DNA of 64,000 bases, taken from Vulcanimicrobiota bacterium. Lineage in GTDB: Bacteria > Vulcanimicrobiota > Xenobia > Xenobiales > JADMJV01. Each line of letters begins with the position of its first letter. Positions within the stretch are counted from its first letter, which is position 1. The position numbers and the translations under genes were made by a program. Positions 1 through 8,317 of the stretch are shown here, in pieces. The stretch lies in assembly GCA_017307785.1 (NCBI GenBank), contig JAFKGI010000005.1:124001-188000 (forward strand). The letters are read 5' to 3'. The notes under the pieces are model-generated. The model saw only the letters and a list, made by a program, of their open reading frames with translations. It searched no databases and was not told where the DNA came from.

Positions 1-176
1 ACCGGGTTGCCGCCGCCGAAGAGCAGTCCCGTCAGGCCGCCGGCGAGTCCGCCGGTCAGGGCGCCTCTGCCTTGCGTACCGAGCAGGCCGTCACAAGCGC
101 CGCCGAGTCCTCCGCCGAAGCCGAGACCTCCAAATCCCATAAGGGGCGAAAACGGGAGTCCTCCGATAAAAGCCAT
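1..176 (-). CDS. Gly-rich small protein, 3' end outside window
   Basis: Reading leftwards from an ATG at 176, a frame stays open to the window edge for 58 codons. The product is dominated by Gly, Leu and Phe in GGLxGG-type runs. A purine-rich ribosome-binding site (GAAGGTGAGG) lies about 8 bases upstream. The glycine-zipper-like composition could suit a membrane-associated or surface protein. No family is recognised and the C-terminus is not seen. Confidence 0.5.
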   Translation of the reverse strand, partial: MAFIGGLPFSPLMGFGGLGFGGGLGGACDGLLGTQGRGALTGGLAGGLTGLLFGGGNP

Positions 177-404
177 TGATAATTGTCCTCACCTTCTGCA
201 TCAGTTTACTGTGAAACTTGTTGAGTCTATATCACCGGGGTCCAGGAAGAAGTAAAGACCTCTTGGACAGTTCACATTCATTTAACATTCGCCCCCCTTT
301 ACCCTACCAGCCCAACCCACCAGATTGCCGCTTCGAGCCAGGCTTTGAAGCCCTCGGGGTAGTAAACAGAACGAGTCCAGTGTAGCGAAAGAGAGCATCG
401 ACCC

Positions 405-929
405 ATGTTAGAAGAGCGATTCCGCCCCGCGGGAAGCGAAGCCTGTTGGGCTCATCAAGGAAACAGCCAGGTCACCTCGCAAGACGTGGCCGACTGGAAA
501 GCCGCGGCGGGCACGTCTTCACGGAAGCGCTACCGATTGTGCGCCCACCAAAGCTCAGACTCGGTCCACGAAATGATCATCTGCATGGATCGAGACACCT
601 ACATCCGGCCCCATCTCCACCTGGATCAGTCGGAATCGATGCACATCGTCGAAGGACTGGCTTCCCTGGTGTTCTTCGACCCTCAGGGACGCATCGACAA
701 GAAAATCCAGTTAGGCCCTTACGGCTCGGGGCGAGTCTTCTATCACCGGACAGGAGAATCGGTTTACCATACCCTGGTCATCGAGAGCCCCTGCCTGGTC
801 GTTCACGAAACAACCGCTGGACCCCATCGTCCCGAAAAGACGGTCTACGCCTCCTGGGCCCCGGAGGAGGGAACACCAGAAGCCGAGTCGTTCATGCGCA
901 ACCTCCGCCAAGAGGCCCTGCAGTCGTGA
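405..929 (+). CDS. WbuC-like cupin-fold metalloprotein
   Basis: This 174-residue protein matches the WbuC cupin pattern. It has an R-x-C-x-H stretch near residue 44, then VHEMII (54-59), RPHxH (68-72), a Glu-Ser pair at 77-78 and a late His122, which together can form a cupin metal site. It ends with the WAPEE signature common in the family. WbuC-like proteins sit in O-antigen and capsule clusters, but their reaction is not firmly established. It opens a glycan locus and its stop overlaps the GTG start of the next gene by four bases, so the two are probably translationally coupled. Whether it modifies a sugar or only stabilises another enzyme cannot be told. Confidence 0.8.
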   Translation: MLEERFRPAGSEACWAHQGNSQVTSQDVADWKAAAGTSSRKRYRLCAHQSSDSVHEMIICMDRDTYIRPHLHLDQSESMHIVEGLASLVFFDPQGRIDKKIQLGPYGSGRVFYHRTGESVYHTLVIESPCLVVHETTAGPHRPEKTVYASWAPEEGTPEAESFMRNLRQEALQS

Positions 930-1528
930 AGCGCATTGGGCTGGATTTCGACAACACAATTGCCTGCTACGACCAGGCGTTCCACCAGGTCGCCGTCATT
1001 CAAAAGCTCTTACCAGCCGAGCCCGTGCTGGATAAACGGGGGGTCAAGGACGAGGTCATTCGCCTGCACGGGGAGTCCCACTGGACTCGTCTTCAGGGAT
1101 TCATGTACGGAAGCGAAATCGGGCGGGCCAGACCTTTCGACGGTTGCCTTCCGTTTGTCCGGCAGGCGGTCCAACTGGGATGGCAGGTTTGGGTGGTCAG
1201 CCACAAGAGCCCGACTCCCGTTCTCGGCGCCCCTTGGGACCTACACAAAGCCGCTCGCGACTGGCTTGGCCATCAGGGATTCTGGGAAGCCGGCCTGGAC
1301 CCCGAACGAGTCTTCTTCGAACCGACCCGGGAGGCCAAGCTCCAGCGGATTACTCAACTGCACTGCCAGGTTTTCGTCGACGATCTGGCTGAAGTGTTCC
1401 GTGAGGAACTGTTTCCAGCGGCGGTCGAGCGCTGGCTTTTCCATCCCAATCCTCCGGAGGGACCCTGGCGGCCGATGAGGGATTGGCAAAGCGCGTCCGC
1501 GTGGTTGCAGCCGGCTAGTGGCGAGTGA
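926..1528 (+). CDS. HAD-superfamily phosphatase-like protein
   Basis: The start is GTG inside the stop of the previous gene (GTGA overlap), giving 200 residues. The haloacid-dehalogenase motifs are in order: DxDxT at residues 7-11 (motif I), VSHKS at 91-95 (motif II Ser), a Lys near 138 (motif III), and VDD at 151-153 (motif IV). That is a complete catalytic set for a phosphoaspartyl phosphohydrolase. In this locus it could dephosphorylate a sugar phosphate, for example in the role that GmhB has in heptose synthesis, but it does not carry the typical GmhB sequence, so this is inference. Its last 14 bases overlap the convergent methyltransferase gene. Confidence 0.75.
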   Translation: MKRIGLDFDNTIACYDQAFHQVAVIQKLLPAEPVLDKRGVKDEVIRLHGESHWTRLQGFMYGSEIGRARPFDGCLPFVRQAVQLGWQVWVVSHKSPTPVLGAPWDLHKAARDWLGHQGFWEAGLDPERVFFEPTREAKLQRITQLHCQVFVDDLAEVFREELFPAAVERWLFHPNPPEGPWRPMRDWQSASAWLQPASGE

Positions 1529-2762
1529 CGATCTCCACATCGGGGCAACAAAGCACAAAACAGCCACCCTCCTCCAGATAGGAGGCGTTGTTGGCCATAA
1601 TCTTGGCCCCGTGGATCCAGGCGAGAATCACCAGGTAGTCCGGTTTGATTTCCGACAGTTTCTGGGTGGGCAGCACGGCAATCCCATCGCCCGGCGTATA
1701 TTTTCCAACCTTTTGGGGATGGTCATCAAAGACGACGGATATGTGACCCCCCAGGCCCAGCTGATTGATGAAGGTGGGGCCGCTGCGAGCGGCACCGAAG
1801 GCCGCGATCACTTTCTTTTCGCGACGGCATTCGGCCAGAAGCTCCTGGGCTTTGTTCCTCATTTGTTTCAGCCTGGCGTCAAATTCGCGCAAAACTTCCA
1901 GTCGATTCAAGCCTTTGGCATCTTCGAGAGCCATCAGTTCGGCCACTGACTCCTCCACGGGACGCGGCCCTCCCAGCAGCTGAGCCACTCCCAGCAGAGA
2001 TCCGTGCTGAATGTTCTTGCGCTCGATAGCGATCAACTCCATACCGTGCCGCTGCAAGAACCGCTGCAGAGGTAACACCGAATGGTGACACATGTGCTCG
2101 TGGAAGATGGTCCCGAGCAGATTCTTTTCCACCACGTCCAGCAGATACTGACATTCAAAGACAAAAATTCCATCTGGCCGCAGCAGGCAGCGAATACTGT
2201 CAGCCAGCTCGTGCATGTCGTCGGTATGGGCAAAAGAGTTAAAGGCCAGCACGATACCGGCTTGGCCCCGCTCCTCCACGACACGGTTCGCCAGAGGCAG
2301 GCTCATCAGTTCGGGGATCGTCTCGATCCCGCGAGCGGTAGCCCCCCTGGCGATCTCCAGGGCCGGATCCACCCCCAACACCGAGAATCCCTGGTCTCGG
2401 AAGAACGAAAGCAGTGTCCCGTCGTTGCTCCCAATATCCACCGCCAGGGCGCCGTCTGTCGGACGGTAGCGGTCCACCAGGTTGTGGGCGACGTTGCGGA
2501 AGTGCTCCACCAGGCCGGGAGTCTGGCCGGAGTGATAGGTGTAGTCCGCCCACAGGACCTCGGGGTCGATGACGTCTAGAATCTGGACGTGGCCACAGTC
2601 CTCGCACATGTAGAGGTCGACCGGGTAGAGAGTCATCTCTCTTGCCGACTCGGGAGAGTCCGCGTACTTCTCGGCCAGCGGTATGGGCGAAATTTCCACG
2701 ACTTTCTGTACGGCTGCGCTGTCACACAAACGGCAACGGTCGCGGTGATGGAGGATGCTCAT
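1515..2762 (-). CDS. Zinc-finger class I C-methyltransferase (NDP-hexose type)
   Basis: This 415-residue protein has the three-part layout of sugar C-methyltransferases such as TylC3. An N-terminal zinc site has C10/C13 and C53/C56. A Rossmann SAM domain has motif VDIGSNDGT around 108-116. The C-terminal module (roughly 290-415) contains the FGAARSG and VFDDHPQKVGKYTPG segments typical of Methyltransf_14. Family members methylate a ring carbon of a nucleotide-activated 4-keto sugar to make branched deoxysugars. It is transcribed alone against the flanking plus-strand genes and overlaps the HAD gene at its 3' end. A second member of this family lies at 3715-4842, so the glycan probably carries at least one C-branched sugar. 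Confidence 0.88.
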   Translation of the reverse strand: MSILHHRDRCRLCDSAAVQKVVEISPIPLAEKYADSPESAREMTLYPVDLYMCEDCGHVQILDVIDPEVLWADYTYHSGQTPGLVEHFRNVAHNLVDRYRPTDGALAVDIGSNDGTLLSFFRDQGFSVLGVDPALEIARGATARGIETIPELMSLPLANRVVEERGQAGIVLAFNSFAHTDDMHELADSIRCLLRPDGIFVFECQYLLDVVEKNLLGTIFHEHMCHHSVLPLQRFLQRHGMELIAIERKNIQHGSLLGVAQLLGGPRPVEESVAELMALEDAKGLNRLEVLREFDARLKQMRNKAQELLAECRREKKVIAAFGAARSGPTFINQLGLGGHISVVFDDHPQKVGKYTPGDGIAVLPTQKLSEIKPDYLVILAWIHGAKIMANNASYLEEGGCFVLCCPDVEIVTRH

Positions 2763-2785
2763 AGGACCCAGGCTACGACTCGATC

Positions 2786-2818
2786 CCGCAGACTCCTGTG
2801 CTTCCCAGGAGTCTGCGG
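2786..2818. promoter_or_regulatory. 13-bp perfect inverted repeat in a divergent promoter region
   Basis: The 80-base gap between the divergent C-methyltransferase and RmlD-like genes contains arms at 2786-2798 and 2806-2818 that pair over all 13 positions, with a 7-base loop (TGCTTCC). The stem is G+C-rich. No U-run follows on either strand, so a simple intrinsic terminator is unlikely. An operator controlling both directions, or a 5'-UTR hairpin, fits better. Confidence 0.6.
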
Positions 2819-2842
2819 AGGCGCTTTAGAAAGCCAATAGCC

Positions 2843-3718
2843 GTGTATCCGTTGCTGCTTTTTTCCGGCTCGTCCTTTGTGGGTCGCCATTTTCGGTCCG
2901 CCTTGCGGGACGACCAGTTGTTCTGGACCTTCTGCCAGAAGCCGGAGGCAGGGGGACTCCCTTTCGATGTCCGCAAGCATCGACTGGCCGACCTGCCGGC
3001 CGCCGCTCTCAAGGCCCGCCACGCCATCGTATTGCTGGGTGACACCAGCCTGGAACGGTGCGCGGCTCAGCCCGAGGTCACCCGGGAAACCAATGTCGAG
3101 GGCTTGATCCGGCTGTTACACGACCTGCTGGAGCACCAAATCTTTCCGGTCTTTTTTTCGACGGACAATGTGTTTGACGGTCACCAGGGCAACTATCGTG
3201 AAGTTGACCCGGCCACGCCGGTGATCGAGTATGGCCGCCAGAAGGCGGCGGTAGAGCAGTTTTTGAGCGAATCCGGCAAGCCTCATCTGCTACTCCGGCT
3301 CAGTAAGATCTACGGCCTTCGGCCCGGGGACGGCACTCTCATCACCGGTCTGGTGGATCAAATTCAGAAAGGTGAGGTCGTGCGCTCGGCAGCGGACCAG
3401 ATCTACTCCCCCATCTGGGCGGGAGACGTCGTCCAGGTGGTTTTGGGCCTGTTGGAAATCGGTGCTCAGGGGATCTACCACGTGGGCGGGCCTGCTGCTT
3501 ACTCGCGCTCCACTACTTTCGACGAAGTCGCCGCTCAGTTGCAAAAGCGTGGGATGGGTTCGGGCGCGAGCCAGCAACTCTGCTCCATCGATGATTTCGG
3601 CCTGCGGGAGACGCGCCCAAAGGACACCTCTCTCAATACCAGCAAGCTTTGGAACCAACTGCCCTGGCAGCCCCTGAGCCTGCCTCAGGCAGTCGAGAAA
3701 GTCCTGGAGCAAATTTGA
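2843..3718 (+). CDS. RmlD-like NDP-4-keto-sugar reductase (SDR family)
   Basis: This extended short-chain dehydrogenase resembles dTDP-4-dehydrorhamnose reductase. The N-terminus has a nucleotide-binding G-S-S-F-V-G turn, followed by SLERCAAQP and ETNVEG, which corresponds to the VNV segment of RmlD. FFSTDNVFDG is the Ser/Thr region, and a Tyr-x3-Lys pair sits in YGRQKAA. Members reduce the 4-keto group of nucleotide-activated deoxysugars with NAD(P)H. GTG at 2843 puts the start just before the first beta strand; TTG at 2852 is an alternative, and neither has a strong ribosome-binding site. The stop overlaps the TTG start of the next methyltransferase. It probably acts after the dehydratase and C-methyltransferase steps encoded nearby. 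Confidence 0.8.
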   Translation: MYPLLLFSGSSFVGRHFRSALRDDQLFWTFCQKPEAGGLPFDVRKHRLADLPAAALKARHAIVLLGDTSLERCAAQPEVTRETNVEGLIRLLHDLLEHQIFPVFFSTDNVFDGHQGNYREVDPATPVIEYGRQKAAVEQFLSESGKPHLLLRLSKIYGLRPGDGTLITGLVDQIQKGEVVRSAADQIYSPIWAGDVVQVVLGLLEIGAQGIYHVGGPAAYSRSTTFDEVAAQLQKRGMGSGASQQLCSIDDFGLRETRPKDTSLNTSKLWNQLPWQPLSLPQAVEKVLEQI

Positions 3719-4842
3719 GCTGCCTGCTTTGCGCGAGTGATAGCCTGCAGACCCTGCTCGTCACCGCCCCACTGCCGATTTCTCACCACTTCAGCGAACA
3801 ACCCCATACGCCAGAACGCTACCCTCTGCACCTGCTGCAGTGTCAGGATTGTGCGCTGGTCCAGTTAGAGAACCTCCCTCCCAGTCAGGCGTTGCGGCCG
3901 GCTTTCAGTTGGATGCGCTACCTGGAGCCGGAGAGTCACCTGGATGAACTGGCCCAGTGGCTGCGACCTCGACTGGACACAACCGCTCCCAAAGTGGGAC
4001 TGACCTACAAGGATGAGTCGCTTCTGCAAAGACTCGAACGCCTGGGTTGCCCCGACTTCCGCTGTCTCGAAGGCCTGGAATTGGGCGAGCCGGAGCGAAT
4101 TGACGATGCCTGGCCAGAAAAGTTCGAGGGATGTGATCTGGTGGTGGCCCGCCACGTCTTCGAGCACAGCCCGGACCCGCTACAGTTGGTCAAGAACATC
4201 CTCAGACACATGCGTCCCGAGGGCATTCTCGTCCTGGAGATACCGGACACGGTCCGCTCGATGGACCTGGGCGAGTATACCACCCTGTGGGAAGAACACT
4301 CGATGTACCTCGGCCGGGCGACCATGGAGCACGCGCTGCAGCGACTCGGTCTCCAGTTGCTTTTCAGCCAGACCTATCCGCAGGCGATGGAAGACTCGAT
4401 CGTCACGGTCTGGTCCACCCGTCCCGGGACCACTCCCGTCCCTCTCGACCTCCCGCTGGAACTGTCTCGAGGCGCCCGCTTCGGTCGCGAGTTCCCCGCC
4501 GCCCGCAGTCGAGTCCAGGAGCGAGTGGCGGCCCTTTCCACAGACGGTCCCCTGGCTGTGTTGGGCAGCGGCCATCTGACCTGCACTTATCTTCACCTGA
4601 TGGAGATCACGGCAAGCGTCGATCTCATCGTCGACGATAACCCGAACAAGATCGGTCTATTCTTCCCGGGCACCAATTTGCGCATTCAATCCAGCCAGGC
4701 GCTGAGAAATCGGCCCCATCCTCACTGCCTGCTGGGAGTCAACCCGGAAAACGAGGCGGCCGTCTTTCGCCGCCAGCAACCTTTTCTTCAGTCGGGAGGG
4801 CGATTTCACTCCATCTTCCCCTCCAGCAAAATCCATCTGTAA
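3715..4842 (+). CDS. Second zinc-finger C-methyltransferase-like protein
   Basis: Starting at TTG in a TTGA overlap, this gives 375 residues. Cys pairs at 3/6 and 43/46 form the N-terminal zinc site of the TylC3-like family. The middle domain keeps VVARHVFEH and a WEEHS segment. The C-terminal module contains AVLGSGHLT and VDDNPNKIG, as in Methyltransf_14. The glycine-rich SAM motif is badly degraded: where D-x-G-x-G is expected the sequence reads VGLTYKDES. The enzyme may bind SAM poorly or may have a changed role. It is paired with the RmlD-like reductase upstream and another methyltransferase downstream. Confidence 0.8.
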   Translation: MSCLLCASDSLQTLLVTAPLPISHHFSEQPHTPERYPLHLLQCQDCALVQLENLPPSQALRPAFSWMRYLEPESHLDELAQWLRPRLDTTAPKVGLTYKDESLLQRLERLGCPDFRCLEGLELGEPERIDDAWPEKFEGCDLVVARHVFEHSPDPLQLVKNILRHMRPEGILVLEIPDTVRSMDLGEYTTLWEEHSMYLGRATMEHALQRLGLQLLFSQTYPQAMEDSIVTVWSTRPGTTPVPLDLPLELSRGARFGREFPAARSRVQERVAALSTDGPLAVLGSGHLTCTYLHLMEITASVDLIVDDNPNKIGLFFPGTNLRIQSSQALRNRPHPHCLLGVNPENEAAVFRRQQPFLQSGGRFHSIFPSSKIHL

Positions 4843-4856
4843 GGATCGAATCTATC

Positions 4857-5519
4857 TTGGCTTACGTCGATTTCCTCTCCCCCATCCACAAGCAAACCCG
4901 GCGCGATTATCTGGCGCGCGTCAATGAATTCCCCAAAGCCGAAGCCGCCCGCCTGGCCAAACAGTGGGCCAAAGACTACTGGGACGGCGACCGGAATACG
5001 GGCTACGGCGGCTACCGGTACGATGGGCGCTGGAGGGCGGTTGCCGAGGCAATGGCCGCGCATTATCAACTACGAGCGGGAGACCGTGTTCTGGACGTGG
5101 GATGCGGAAAGGGATTCCTACTTTACGATCTGACACAGGTCGTTCCGGGCCTGGAGGTGGTGGGGGTCGATATCTCCGAATATGCCCTGGAGCACTGCAA
5201 GCCGGAGATCCAAAGCCACCTGCGCCAGATGCCGGCCCATCAACTCGACTTTGAAGCGGGCAGTTTCGACTTCGTATACTCGATCAATACCCTGCACAAT
5301 TTGCCCTGCTTCGAACTGGATGGTGCCCTGCGCGAGATGCAGCGGGTTACCCGCCGCAATGCTTACCTTTGCGTCGAGTCCTATCGAAACGAAGAAGAAA
5401 AGGTCAATCTACTGTACTGGCAATTGACCTGTGAGATGTTTTGCTCTCCCGCTGAGTGGGAGTGGTGGTTCACCCAGACAGGCTACCGAGGAGACCACTC
5501 CTTCATTTACTTCGAGTAA
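4857..5519 (+). CDS. Class I SAM-dependent methyltransferase (Methyltransf_11 type)
   Basis: The 220-residue protein has motif I VLDVGCGKG (78-86), an acidic residue ending strand 2 (VVGVDIS) and DFVYSINTLHNL as motif II/post-II. It begins at TTG 4857 with AAGGA about 12 bases upstream. An aromatic and Tyr-rich N-terminus (YWDGDRNTGYGGY) precedes the Rossmann core. The substrate cannot be read from the sequence; by context it is a sugar or glycan precursor. The last 17 bases overlap the convergent transketolase gene. Confidence 0.8.
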   Translation: MAYVDFLSPIHKQTRRDYLARVNEFPKAEAARLAKQWAKDYWDGDRNTGYGGYRYDGRWRAVAEAMAAHYQLRAGDRVLDVGCGKGFLLYDLTQVVPGLEVVGVDISEYALEHCKPEIQSHLRQMPAHQLDFEAGSFDFVYSINTLHNLPCFELDGALREMQRVTRRNAYLCVESYRNEEEKVNLLYWQLTCEMFCSPAEWEWWFTQTGYRGDHSFIYFE

Positions 5520-6438
5520 GGCTATCCTGAATTCGCGAAGCGATACCGGTGGCATCCAGCCCGAACTGCTTGCGGAAATACTCTTGCTCCCCGCCTTCGT
5601 GGGGATAGAGGTCCGGAGTTCCCAGGCGTAAGAGTCGTGCTCGGGGCCACTCCGGCAAGTCGCAGATCCACTCCGAAACCGCGCCGCCCAGGCCTCCCAG
5701 GCGACTGTGCTCTTCAATCGTGACCACCAATCGGCAGCGAGCGAAGACCTCCTGGAGGTGGTCCTCGTCCAAAGGCTTGACCGTGTGAAAGCTGGTGACA
5801 CCGGCGCCGACGCCAGCCTGGCGGAGCATTTCCGCCGCGTGCAAAGCTTCCGGCAGCAGGTTGCCCGTGCTCAACAAGGCGACTTCCGTGCTTTCCTCTA
5901 GAACGATGGCCCGTCCAATCTTGAAATCCGGGGGTCCGGAATGAATGACCGGCTCGCCTTTCTTACCCAGCCTCAAATAGGCGGGCCCTTTGGCTTCGGC
6001 AAAGAGGGCGCGCAAGGCCCCTCGAAGCTCCCAAGAATCTCCCGGGCAGATCACCCTCATTTCCGGTAGACAGCGAAGAAAAGCAATGTCCTCACAGGCG
6101 TGATGGGTAGCACCCAGGCTGGCGTAGGAATAGCCGGCACCAACGGAAGTCACGACGACCGGAAGGTTGTGGTAACACAGGTCCACTCGAATCTGCTCCA
6201 GACAACGGGTGGTCACAAACGGCGCAATGGTGTAAGTGACCGGCAAAAAGCCATCTAAAGCCAGACCGGCGGCGACGCCTGTCATATTGGCCTCGGCGAC
6301 CCCGCAATTGAAGAAGCGGTCAGGAAAGGCCGCCTTGAACTTATCGAAAAGGCGATTGCCGATGTCTGCAGTGACCAACACGAAACGCGGCTCTATTTCG
6401 GCGAGCTTGAAGGCCTCGTCGGCAAATGCGTTTCTCAT
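5503..6438 (-). CDS. Transketolase-like enzyme, C-terminal half
   Basis: These 311 residues cover the pyrimidine-binding and C-terminal domains of a transketolase/DXS-type ThDP enzyme. Recognisable parts are NCGVAEANMTGVAAGLA (catalytic Glu region), the GATHHACEDIAF loop and IEEHSRLGGLGGAVSEW in the C-terminal domain. The ThDP-binding N-terminal half is encoded just upstream as a separate gene, and the two overlap by four bases (ATGA). Split transketolases occur in several bacteria. Inside a glycan locus this pair may make sedoheptulose 7-phosphate for a heptose branch, or transfer a two-carbon unit onto a sugar to make a branched sugar. Both uses are inference. Confidence 0.88.
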   Translation of the reverse strand: MRNAFADEAFKLAEIEPRFVLVTADIGNRLFDKFKAAFPDRFFNCGVAEANMTGVAAGLALDGFLPVTYTIAPFVTTRCLEQIRVDLCYHNLPVVVTSVGAGYSYASLGATHHACEDIAFLRCLPEMRVICPGDSWELRGALRALFAEAKGPAYLRLGKKGEPVIHSGPPDFKIGRAIVLEESTEVALLSTGNLLPEALHAAEMLRQAGVGAGVTSFHTVKPLDEDHLQEVFARCRLVVTIEEHSRLGGLGGAVSEWICDLPEWPRARLLRLGTPDLYPHEGGEQEYFRKQFGLDATGIASRIQDSLTRSK

Positions 6439-7235
6439 GCCTTCTCCAACTCGGTCAGCGCTCGAGCCAACTCATCCGCGTTGGGTGAGCGATAGTGCCA
6501 ATTGTTGTCATCCTCCATAAAGGAGACCCCTTTACCCTTCACGGTATGAGCAATGATTGCCGTGGGTCTTTGATCTCGGGTCGATTCAAGGGCCTGGAGC
6601 AACTCTTCGGGAGAGTGACCGTCGACCTCCAGAGCTCGCCAGCCGAAAGCGGCCCACTTGGGCGCCAGGGGCTCCAAAGAGACGAATTGATTGGTGCGAC
6701 CCGTAGCCTGCCACTTGTTGTGATCGACGATCGCGGTCAAGCTGGGCAGCTCTTGCTGACTGGCCATCATGGCTGCCTCCCAAACCGACCCTTCCTGACA
6801 TTCCCCGTCGCTCAAGACGACGACAACTCGGCTGGAGCGCTTCTGAATGCGAGCAGCCAGCGCCATACCCAGGCCGACGCTAAGACCATGTCCCAGGGAA
6901 CCGGTGGCGAGCTCGATTCCGGGCACACAATGAGGTGAGGGCTGCTCCGGCAGGCGTCCGCCATCCTGATTGAAAGTCAGAAGCAACTCTTCCGGGAAAA
7001 ATCCTTCGTGAGCGAGCAGAGCGTAGAGCGCGCTCACCGCGTGGCCCTTGCTCAGGATCAGCCGGTCTCGCTCGGGGCTGGCATATTTGGCGGGGTCGAG
7101 TGTCAGGTAGCGACTGGCGGCCACCAGGCACTCCACCACCGAAAGAGCGGATGCGAGGTGGGCCGTTTGCGCCCGGCTCGACATTTTTAGAATCTCAGCT
7201 CGCAGATAGCGACTGACGGCCTGCATACTCTTCAT
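6435..7235 (-). CDS. Transketolase-like enzyme, N-terminal half
   Basis: This 266-residue ThDP-binding domain has SRAQTAHLASALSVVE, SKGHAVSALYALL, GSLGHGLSVGLGMA and the metal/diphosphate motif SDGECQEGSVWEA with downstream DHN. The usual first Gly of GDG is Ser here, a mild deviation. It pairs with the C-terminal half to form a full active site, probably as an alpha2beta2 complex. Its stop is coupled to the next gene by an ATGA overlap, and its own start overlaps the epimerase gene upstream, so the three are one minus-strand operon. Confidence 0.88.
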   Translation of the reverse strand: MKSMQAVSRYLRAEILKMSSRAQTAHLASALSVVECLVAASRYLTLDPAKYASPERDRLILSKGHAVSALYALLAHEGFFPEELLLTFNQDGGRLPEQPSPHCVPGIELATGSLGHGLSVGLGMALAARIQKRSSRVVVVLSDGECQEGSVWEAAMMASQQELPSLTAIVDHNKWQATGRTNQFVSLEPLAPKWAAFGWRALEVDGHSPEELLQALESTRDQRPTAIIAHTVKGKGVSFMEDDNNWHYRSPNADELARALTELEKA

Positions 7236-8257
7236 GAGGCGCGGTGCAAGTAGCGCGTGGGCTCACTTTTCAACTGCGCGGAAAACTTCTCGACCCATTC
7301 GATGGTCTCGGAGATCGTCTGCTCCAGACTGATGGCCGGCTCCCAATTGAGGGTACGCCGCGCCTTCGCGGAATCTAATCGATAGGCCATATCCTGGCCC
7401 AACCGAGCCGGACCCAAATCGACGACCTCATGGAATGGTTTGCCCAACTTCTGGCAGACCATTTCCACCAGCTCGCGGATGGTCAGAGTCTGGCTGGTGG
7501 ACAGATGATAAATCTCGCCTGGCTGCCCCTGGCGTGCAGCCTCCAGGGTCGCCGCGCACACGTCCTCAATGTGGATAAACGCACGCTCGGAGAGACCTCC
7601 GCCTTCCAGGGTCAACTTCTCGCCCGTGTGGGCTGCCCAAATCGTTCGAGGCAAGATTCGATAGAGTTGTTGCCCGGGTCCACAGACGTTGGCGGCCCGA
7701 GTCAGGACCGCTGGAAAGCCCAGCGTCCGAGCGAAAGCCAACAAGTTCATATCGCAAGCGGCTTTGGAAATGGCATAAGGAGTGGTCGGGCAAAATGGCT
7801 GGTCTTCGGTGACCCAACCACTGGTCGTTCCATACACTTCGGGCGTTGAAGCCTGGACAAAAGCTTTCAACCCTTGGAACTCACGCAGGCCCTGGTGCAG
7901 CGCCACCATAGAAAGAGTATTCGTTTGATACCAATCGACCGGATTCTCCCAACTCGGAGCAACCATGCCCTGAGCGGCGAAGTTCACAACATAGTCGGGC
8001 TGAAAGTCCCGCAGGTGCCCCAGCAGCCTGGGCATTTCCCGGTTGAGGTCGCACTGGAGGAACAGAAAGCCAGACGCATTTCCGCCTTCCCAGCGATAGG
8101 GCAGAAAGCAGTCTTGAGGAGCGGCGCCCCTGCTGATTCCCAGCACCTGCAATCCTTGCTTCAGACAATGATTGACAAAGTGACTTCCTGAGAACGAGTT
8201 GCTTCCAATCACGGCGATCTTGGTGGGTTTCACGCTGAGCCTTTCCCAGGCAACCAC
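7232..8257 (-). CDS. NAD-dependent epimerase/dehydratase (RmlB/GMD-like)
   Basis: This 341-residue extended SDR has the NAD-binding turn GSNSFSG at 18-24, the catalytic Ser/Thr region STPEVYG (137-143) and Tyr161-x3-Lys165 (YAISK). The STxEVYG sequence resembles dTDP-glucose 4,6-dehydratase (STDEVYG), but the usual Asp is Pro, so epimerase or GDP-sugar dehydratase activity is equally possible. The chosen GTG start has a very good GGAGG site seven bases upstream. It is the first gene of a three-gene operon with the two transketolase halves, which suggests that the keto sugar and the two-carbon chemistry belong to one branch. Confidence 0.8.
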   Translation of the reverse strand: MVAWERLSVKPTKIAVIGSNSFSGSHFVNHCLKQGLQVLGISRGAAPQDCFLPYRWEGGNASGFLFLQCDLNREMPRLLGHLRDFQPDYVVNFAAQGMVAPSWENPVDWYQTNTLSMVALHQGLREFQGLKAFVQASTPEVYGTTSGWVTEDQPFCPTTPYAISKAACDMNLLAFARTLGFPAVLTRAANVCGPGQQLYRILPRTIWAAHTGEKLTLEGGGLSERAFIHIEDVCAATLEAARQGQPGEIYHLSTSQTLTIRELVEMVCQKLGKPFHEVVDLGPARLGQDMAYRLDSAKARRTLNWEPAISLEQTISETIEWVEKFSAQLKSEPTRYLHRAS

Positions 8258-8317
8258 AAAGTTTCCTCCGCCTGCACCAGTCGCAAACGGCAGGACCTCG
8301 CAGTCCGCGCCTGAAGC

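Noticed and set aside
446-925. N-terminal extension of the HAD protein
   Set aside because: The extension runs through the cupin gene in another frame and has no similarity; GTG 926 fits the first HAD strand exactly.
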